Assembly (NCBI GenBank): GCA_028716975.1
Contig: JAQUOU010000007.1
Location: 62,001 to 126,000 of the forward strand
DNA: 64,000 nucleotides
DNA from: Methylobacter sp.
GTDB lineage: Bacteria > Pseudomonadota > Gammaproteobacteria > Methylococcales > Methylomonadaceae
Reading direction: 5' to 3'
Position 1 is the first letter of the stretch. Each line of letters opens with the position of its first letter. This document shows positions 59,341-64,000 of the stretch, in pieces. Below the pieces are notes generated by a model, which saw only the letters and a program-made list of their open reading frames with translations, did no database searches and had not been told where the DNA came from. The position numbers and the translations under genes are program-made.

Positions 59341-61023
59341 ATGTTATGGGAAATGTTAAATGCAGCAAGGGATCTGGGTAGAGCTCATGATATTGCATCC
59401 GTATTAATTCGCTATGGATTTGGCGGTTTTGTTCGCGCATTAGGTATAGTTAAAGTATTGGAGCATGCCGGTAGGATACTGAATTGGCAAAGCACGGGGG
59501 CCTACCTGAATTTCGATACTCCGCAGCGCATACGTCGCGTACTTGAGGAGTTGGGACCTACATTCATTAAGCTGGGACAAATTCTTGCCACACGAGTTGA
59601 TGTATTTCCTCCCTCTTATATTGCCGAGTTCGAAAAACTTCAGGATCAGGCGCCTCCGGTACCTTTTGAAGAGTTACTTTCCCAGATTGAAGAAGATATC
59701 GGCGGAAGTCTTGATGAAATTTTTTCAGAAGTTGACAAACAGCCTCTTGCAGCTGCATCAATTGCCCAGGTTCATAAAGCCACCCTAAAAGACGGGACGC
59801 CGGTTATTTTAAAAATTCGAAGGCCGGGGTTACGTAAAATTATTGAAGCTGATTTACGGCTTTTACAAAGGATTATTGATATTGCTGAATCTGAAGTGCC
59901 GGAGTTTCGCCGCTTTCATCCCAGAGAAATACTCCGCCAATTTAACCAATCTTTACGCAGGGAACTCGATCTGGCAGCCGAGTGTAGAAATGCAGAACGG
60001 ATAGCGACCAATTTAGCTGATGATCTTAATATTAAAATTCCTAAAGTTTATTGGCAATGGACCGGTGAGAGGCTTAATGTCCAGGAATATATTCAGGGAG
60101 TGCCCGGCAGGAATCTGTCTTCTGTAGATAAAGCGGGGCTGGACAGGAAGTTATTGGCCGATCGCGGCGCCCGCGCTGTCATGAAAATGATAGTGGAAGA
60201 CGGCTTTTTTCATGCTGACCCGCATCCCGGGAATGTATTCTATCTACCGGGAAATAAGCTGGCATTTATTGATTTTGGAATGGTCGGACGGTTATCTCAA
60301 GAACGCAGGGAGCAGGTTGTCAGTTTGCTGCATGGCATGATCAGTCATGAACCCGCTAAAGTGGCAGAAATACTTGAAGACTGGTCAGACAATACTGATA
60401 CCGATGAACAGGTGCTCACTGTTGAGATAGAAGACTTTGTTGACCAATACAGTTCGCTTTCTTTAAAGGACTTAAATATCGCAGTAATGCTGAGCGACCT
60501 GATGGTATTATTGAGAAATCATAAACTGATTTTACCAGCCGACCTGGCTTTGCTGATTAAAGCCTATATCACGCTGGATGGACTCGGAAGGCATCTTAAT
60601 CCTGATTTTAATATACTGGTTTTTGCAACGCCTTACACCCAGGCAATCATACAAGAGCGCTACAGCCCTGAAGCTATCGCCAAGCGCGGTTGGCACAGCC
60701 TTATCAGCGGCGTCGATTTGCTGCTGAACCTGCCGAAAGACCTGCGCAAACTTTTGCGCGCCTCGCGAAAAAGAGGTTTCCAGGTCGATGTTACTGTCAG
60801 GCATCTCGATCATTATGTTAATAAAACGGATAATGCAATTAGCCGGCTAACCATGGGCATAGTAACGTCCGCGCTTATTATTGGCTCTTCGATTATTATG
60901 ACGGTAAAAGGCGGACCGGAATTATTCGGTTTACCTGCATTCGGATTTATCGGCTACACTTTTGCCACTGTAGGCGGTATCTGGTTGCTGCTTTCCATTT
61001 GGAAAAGCGGCAATAACCGTTGA
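59341..61023 (+). CDS. ubiB: UbiB/ABC1-family protein (ubiquinone biosynthesis kinase-like)
   Basis: 560 residues. The ABC1 kinase-like domain has KLGQ in PTFIKLGQILATR, the Ala-rich loop AAASIAQVHKATLKDGTPVI with invariant Lys in ILKIRRPG, catalytic HADPHPGN and metal DFG in LAFIDFGMVGRLS. Two C-terminal helices (MGIVTSALIIGSSIIMTVKG and FGFIGYTFATVGGIWLLLSI) anchor it. UbiB is needed for ubiquinone synthesis, probably by ATP-driven handling of lipid intermediates. ubiE and ubiJ, its usual partners, are not in the window, so a related paralogue is possible. Confidence 0.9.
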   Translation: MLWEMLNAARDLGRAHDIASVLIRYGFGGFVRALGIVKVLEHAGRILNWQSTGAYLNFDTPQRIRRVLEELGPTFIKLGQILATRVDVFPPSYIAEFEKLQDQAPPVPFEELLSQIEEDIGGSLDEIFSEVDKQPLAAASIAQVHKATLKDGTPVILKIRRPGLRKIIEADLRLLQRIIDIAESEVPEFRRFHPREILRQFNQSLRRELDLAAECRNAERIATNLADDLNIKIPKVYWQWTGERLNVQEYIQGVPGRNLSSVDKAGLDRKLLADRGARAVMKMIVEDGFFHADPHPGNVFYLPGNKLAFIDFGMVGRLSQERREQVVSLLHGMISHEPAKVAEILEDWSDNTDTDEQVLTVEIEDFVDQYSSLSLKDLNIAVMLSDLMVLLRNHKLILPADLALLIKAYITLDGLGRHLNPDFNILVFATPYTQAIIQERYSPEAIAKRGWHSLISGVDLLLNLPKDLRKLLRASRKRGFQVDVTVRHLDHYVNKTDNAISRLTMGIVTSALIIGSSIIMTVKGGPELFGLPAFGFIGYTFATVGGIWLLLSIWKSGNNR

Positions 61024-61228
61024 CAATATAACTTTAACAAAGCTAAATAGAATACTTTTAAATGCCTCATTTTACAGTTCTCAATAGCCAAACCGGTAAT
61101 AAATGTTCCCCTTAGCCGGGTTGGTTTTCATATTGATGCGTAAAGCAAGCCCCCGTCCCGCCTGTATATATCTTTTTGAACACTTAATTTCTATAATAAT
61201 CTATAACAAGCTGATTCAGGCCAACCTT

Positions 61229-62188
61229 ATGAGATCAACAGATAACGCTGCTAACGCTGCGGCAAAATTACAATACTATTTTGAGCGCCAGTTAGTCCGT
61301 ATAAAATCCGCTGAAAAATTCCAACAACTCTTGGCTATGCCCCCGGTAAAACGCTGGGCTACAGTAGCCGGACTGTTTTTATTATCACAAATAGTGATTT
61401 TCGGCGGTTTATATCTGATTTTCGGGAAAATCGTTGTAGTCGGTTTTTTTGCCAGTATTCTGGCCGGACTGGCAACAGGCCTAGGCGCCTTGCCCGCGCT
61501 GTTTTTTAAAAATATTTCGAATAACTTATTTAATAGCATGCTCGGAGCTGCTGCCGGTGTCATGCTCGCAGCGACTGCGTTTTCCCTGCTGGTTCCGGGC
61601 ATGGTCTATGGGAATCAAATCTGGCCCGGCAACGGCATCTATGTCGTGGCTATCGGCATGCTGATCGGCGCTGGGTTTCTGCATTTCGCCGATCGTCAAT
61701 TGCCTCATGTCCGTTTTGATTCCGTTTCAGGTACTCAACTGCAGTCATTAAAAAAAGTCTGGCTCTTCATTATAGCGATTACTATCCATAATTTTCCAGA
61801 AGGCATGTCGGTAGGTGTGAGTTTTGGTTCAGGCGAAATGAAAAACGGTATTGTTCTGGCTATTGCCATTGCCCTGCAGAATATCCCGGAAGGCTTGGCT
61901 GTTGCCCTGCCGCTAGTGGGCCTGGGTTACAACAAATGGAGAGCCGTAGGTATTGCTACCTTAACAGGACTGGTTGAACCTGTTGGCGGTTTATTAGGCA
62001 TTACCATGGTTACTATATTTCAACCTCTCCTGCCCGTGGCCATGGGATTTGCCGCAGGCGCCATGCTGTTTGTAATCTCCGAAGAAATTATTCCTGAAAC
62101 TCACTCTAAAGGCCGTTCGCGCTATGCAACTTTCGCTTTAATGATCGGTTTCATCATCATGATGATCCTGGATAATATGCTGGGTTAA
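61229..62188 (+). CDS. ZIP family divalent metal transporter
   Basis: 319 residues from the ATG at 61229 (CAGG upstream; the 42-codon extension before it is A-T rich and unlikely). About eight membrane helices. Metal motifs: ITIHNFPEGMSVGVSFGSGE in helix 4 and ALQNIPEGLAVALPLVGLGY in helix 5, plus GLVEPVGGLLG. These are ZIP (GufA-type) zinc or iron transporters in the inner membrane. A leading cytoplasmic stretch of about 40 residues is charged (LQYYFERQLVRIKSAEKFQQ). It lies 66 bases before a second cation-transporter gene on the same strand. Confidence 0.9.
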   Translation: MRSTDNAANAAAKLQYYFERQLVRIKSAEKFQQLLAMPPVKRWATVAGLFLLSQIVIFGGLYLIFGKIVVVGFFASILAGLATGLGALPALFFKNISNNLFNSMLGAAAGVMLAATAFSLLVPGMVYGNQIWPGNGIYVVAIGMLIGAGFLHFADRQLPHVRFDSVSGTQLQSLKKVWLFIIAITIHNFPEGMSVGVSFGSGEMKNGIVLAIAIALQNIPEGLAVALPLVGLGYNKWRAVGIATLTGLVEPVGGLLGITMVTIFQPLLPVAMGFAAGAMLFVISEEIIPETHSKGRSRYATFALMIGFIIMMILDNMLG

Positions 62189-62254
62189 ACCTCGCCATTC
62201 ATATGCTTCAAGTGAAGAGCAGGGTTAGTTACCTTGACGTTTGCCGGGATCAAA

Positions 62255-62965
62255 ATGGAATACATTCAAAACTACTTGCAACGATTTATATCATTATTAA
62301 CTACAAGCCAAATTCCCGACCTATTGCAAGGCTATTGGCAATACTTTTTAGCTCAATTAACAACAGGAAACCTGACCGAAATATCGGCAACTGCCGCCAC
62401 CAGTTTTACCTTGATTGCAGCCGCTGAGATTGGGGATAAAAGCCAGTTGGTGTGCATGACTTTGGCATCCCGGCACCGAGCCATGCCGGTTATGCTCGGC
62501 GCTATGGCTGCTTTTGCCTTGTTAAATACCCTGGCTGTTGTTTTCGGCGTCGCCATTGCCAGTTGGCTGCCCGAATATATGGTTGCGGCAACCGTCGCCT
62601 TTTTATTTGCTGCTTTCGGCATTCATTCCTTACGTGTTGAGGACGATGGAGACGACCTTGTCGGCATTAAGGAAAAAAGCGGCCACAGTATTTTCTTCAC
62701 CACTTTTTTTTTAATTACAGCGGCCGAGTTCGGCGACAAAACCCAATTGGCCGTTGTGGCATTAAGCAGCACAGCGGTGCCTATCGCCGTATGGATGGGG
62801 GCCACAGCCGCGCTCACATCAACTTCGGCCCTAGGCATACTGGCGGGGCGTACACTGTTAAAGAAAGTCCCCCTGGTGCTGCTGCACAAGATCAGCGGAA
62901 CCATCTTCCTGATTCTGGCTGTTTTTGCAGGTTACAGAGCCTATATCAGTTACACAATTTCATAA
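62255..62965 (+). CDS. TMEM165/GDT1 (UPF0016) family cation transporter
   Basis: 236 residues from the ATG at 62255; a TTG seven codons earlier is the alternative. About six to seven membrane helices arranged as two similar halves. Each carries the family motif E-x-G-D-(K/R)-(S/T): AAEIGDKSQLVCMTLASR and AAEFGDKTQLAVVALSST. Bacterial members export manganese, and eukaryotic ones move Mn/Ca in exchange for protons. A charged loop (VEDDGDDLVGIKEKSGHS) separates the halves. Following a ZIP importer, it suggests a pair balancing divalent metal entry and exit. Confidence 0.9.
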   Translation: MEYIQNYLQRFISLLTTSQIPDLLQGYWQYFLAQLTTGNLTEISATAATSFTLIAAAEIGDKSQLVCMTLASRHRAMPVMLGAMAAFALLNTLAVVFGVAIASWLPEYMVAATVAFLFAAFGIHSLRVEDDGDDLVGIKEKSGHSIFFTTFFLITAAEFGDKTQLAVVALSSTAVPIAVWMGATAALTSTSALGILAGRTLLKKVPLVLLHKISGTIFLILAVFAGYRAYISYTIS

Positions 62966-63090
62966 TCCCAAACATTCATATAGATGTTTATAAAATATCA
63001 GACATTTGTCGTGCCGACACTGATCCACTTGGTTTAACATTTTTTCAGCGTTAAACTAAGCTTTGTTCAAACATCGAGACAAACGCCGCC

Positions 63091-64000
63091 ATGTTAAAAC
63101 AAACGCCTCTTTTTAATCTTCATCTTGAGCTGGGTGCCAAAATGGTGCCTTTTGCCGGCTACCAAATGCCGGTGCAATATACCCAAGGCATTATTCACGA
63201 ACATCTGCACTGCCGCAGTCACGCCGGTTTCTTCGATATTTCACACATGGGGCAATGCCTGATTCAGGGCGATAGTGCCGCCGGTGAACTTGAGCAACTG
63301 ACGCCCAGCGATATTACCGGGCTTAAGCCCGGCGAACAAAAATATACCGTCTTAACCCATAGCAATGGCGGCATTATTGATGACATCATTGTTACCCGCA
63401 CCACATCAGGAGTGATGATCATTGTCAATGCGGCATGCAAAGACAAGGATTTTGAGCATTTGAAAAGCCATTTATCCGGCCGGTGTCATTTTATAGAGCT
63501 GCCTGATCATTCTTTGTTTGCGTTGCAAGGTCCTGCTGCCGTAATAATTATGCAAAAATTCTCCCCGCAATCGGCAGATTTATCTTTCATGCAAAGCCGT
63601 GAGACTGAAATCAACGGCATAAAATGTACTATCAGCCGCAGCGGCTATACGGGCGAAGACGGCTTTGAAATTTCGGTAGCCAATCATTACGCCGAACAGC
63701 TTGCCCGTTTATTGCTTGCCGAAGATGAAGTTGAGCCCATTGGCCTGGGAGCGAGAGATACCTTGCGCCTGGAAGCCGGTCTGTGCTTGTACGGGCATGA
63801 GCTCATGGAATCGATTACGCCAATAGAAGCGGGATTGCAATGGATATTTAAAAAAGGCCACAGCAGATTCCCCGGCGCTGAAAGAATTCTGGCTCAGTTG
63901 CAGCAGGGCGCGGAAAGAGTCCGCACCGGCCTGCTGGTCGACAGCAAAACTCCGGTCCGTGAAGGCAGTGTTGTGATTAATAACGACGATATCGCCATCG
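63091..64000 (+). CDS. gcvT: aminomethyltransferase GcvT, cut by the window edge
   Basis: The first 303 codons are seen. The start MLKQTPLFNLHLELGAKMVP is followed by FAGYQMPVQYTQGIIHEHLH and GFFDISHMGQ, the GcvT folate-domain signature. Later come SRSGYTGEDGFEISV and PIGLGARDTLRLEAGLCLYG. GcvT is the T protein of glycine cleavage: it takes the aminomethyl group from lipoyl-H protein and makes methylene-tetrahydrofolate and ammonia. gcvH/gcvP would follow outside the window. No glycine riboswitch-like leader is evident in the 125 bases upstream. Confidence 0.95.
   Translation, partial: MLKQTPLFNLHLELGAKMVPFAGYQMPVQYTQGIIHEHLHCRSHAGFFDISHMGQCLIQGDSAAGELEQLTPSDITGLKPGEQKYTVLTHSNGGIIDDIIVTRTTSGVMIIVNAACKDKDFEHLKSHLSGRCHFIELPDHSLFALQGPAAVIIMQKFSPQSADLSFMQSRETEINGIKCTISRSGYTGEDGFEISVANHYAEQLARLLLAEDEVEPIGLGARDTLRLEAGLCLYGHELMESITPIEAGLQWIFKKGHSRFPGAERILAQLQQGAERVRTGLLVDSKTPVREGSVVINNDDIAI

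Overview
This window looks like the chromosome of a gammaproteobacterium. Gene order (gatCAB / mreBCD-mrdA-rodA-mltB-rlpA-dacA-ybeD-lipBA; zapD-yacG-coaE-pilD-pilC-pilB) is typical of the class. The cytochrome c', the abundance of TonB machinery and the style of the intergenic repeats make a methanotroph-like member of Methylococcales my best guess, but no methane-oxidation gene is present and the assignment is inference. Base composition is moderate, and the accessory patches differ from it by eye.

Layout. 1-11.7 kb, all on the minus strand: a TonB/ExbB/ExbD energiser, a TonB-dependent receptor, an SMP-30 lactonase-like protein, a Tat-exported dienelactone hydrolase, DsbD, a single-cysteine redoxin, cytochrome b561 and cytochrome c'. 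12.4-15.8 kb: a GH1-like glycosidase, a flavodoxin and an ApaH homologue that has lost most of its metal ligands. 15.8-26.8 kb is accessory: a 17-bp-TIR miniature element, a Tn3-transposase relic, an RND efflux operon decayed by at least four single-base indels and one nonsense codon, a chromate operon (chrB-chrA-DUF1259) with a scrap of a second chrB, and about 0.8 kb of hairpin-rich repeats. 26.8-30.0 kb: gatCAB. 30.1-41.4 kb: a tightly overlapping run for cell elongation, peptidoglycan trimming, D-amino acid supply and lipoate synthesis. 41.4-46.0 kb: recQ, gshA, cysH. 46.0-48.6 kb: a small cassette cluster (LysE exporter, glyoxalase-like protein, toxin-antitoxin pair) with attC-like sites and the N-terminal stub of an integron-type integrase, i.e. 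a decayed integron. 48.7-57.1 kb: yacG-zapD-coaE-pilD-pilC-pilB and valS. 57.5-64 kb: two small proteins, a cold-shock protein, ubiB, a ZIP and a GDT1-type cation transporter, and the start of gcvT, which runs off the end.

How it fits together. The mre-mrd-dac block forms the rod-shape elongation machine: MreBCD scaffold, PBP2/RodA synthase, MltB/RlpA/DacA remodelling, with a D-amino acid transaminase able to feed D-Ala/D-Glu. LipB/LipA provide the lipoyl cofactor, and GcvT at the right edge belongs to a lipoate-dependent glycine cleavage system. PilD processes and PilB/PilC assemble type IV pili. The left-end cluster combines an energised outer-membrane receptor with periplasmic hydrolases and thiol/haem proteins; whether it is one functional unit is inference.

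Most striking observations: arrays of small hairpins with different stems but always TCC (GGA on the other strand) in the loop; the ApaH pseudo-enzyme; the decayed integron; the decayed efflux operon; and a dispersed repeat that supplies the final codons of dsbD.
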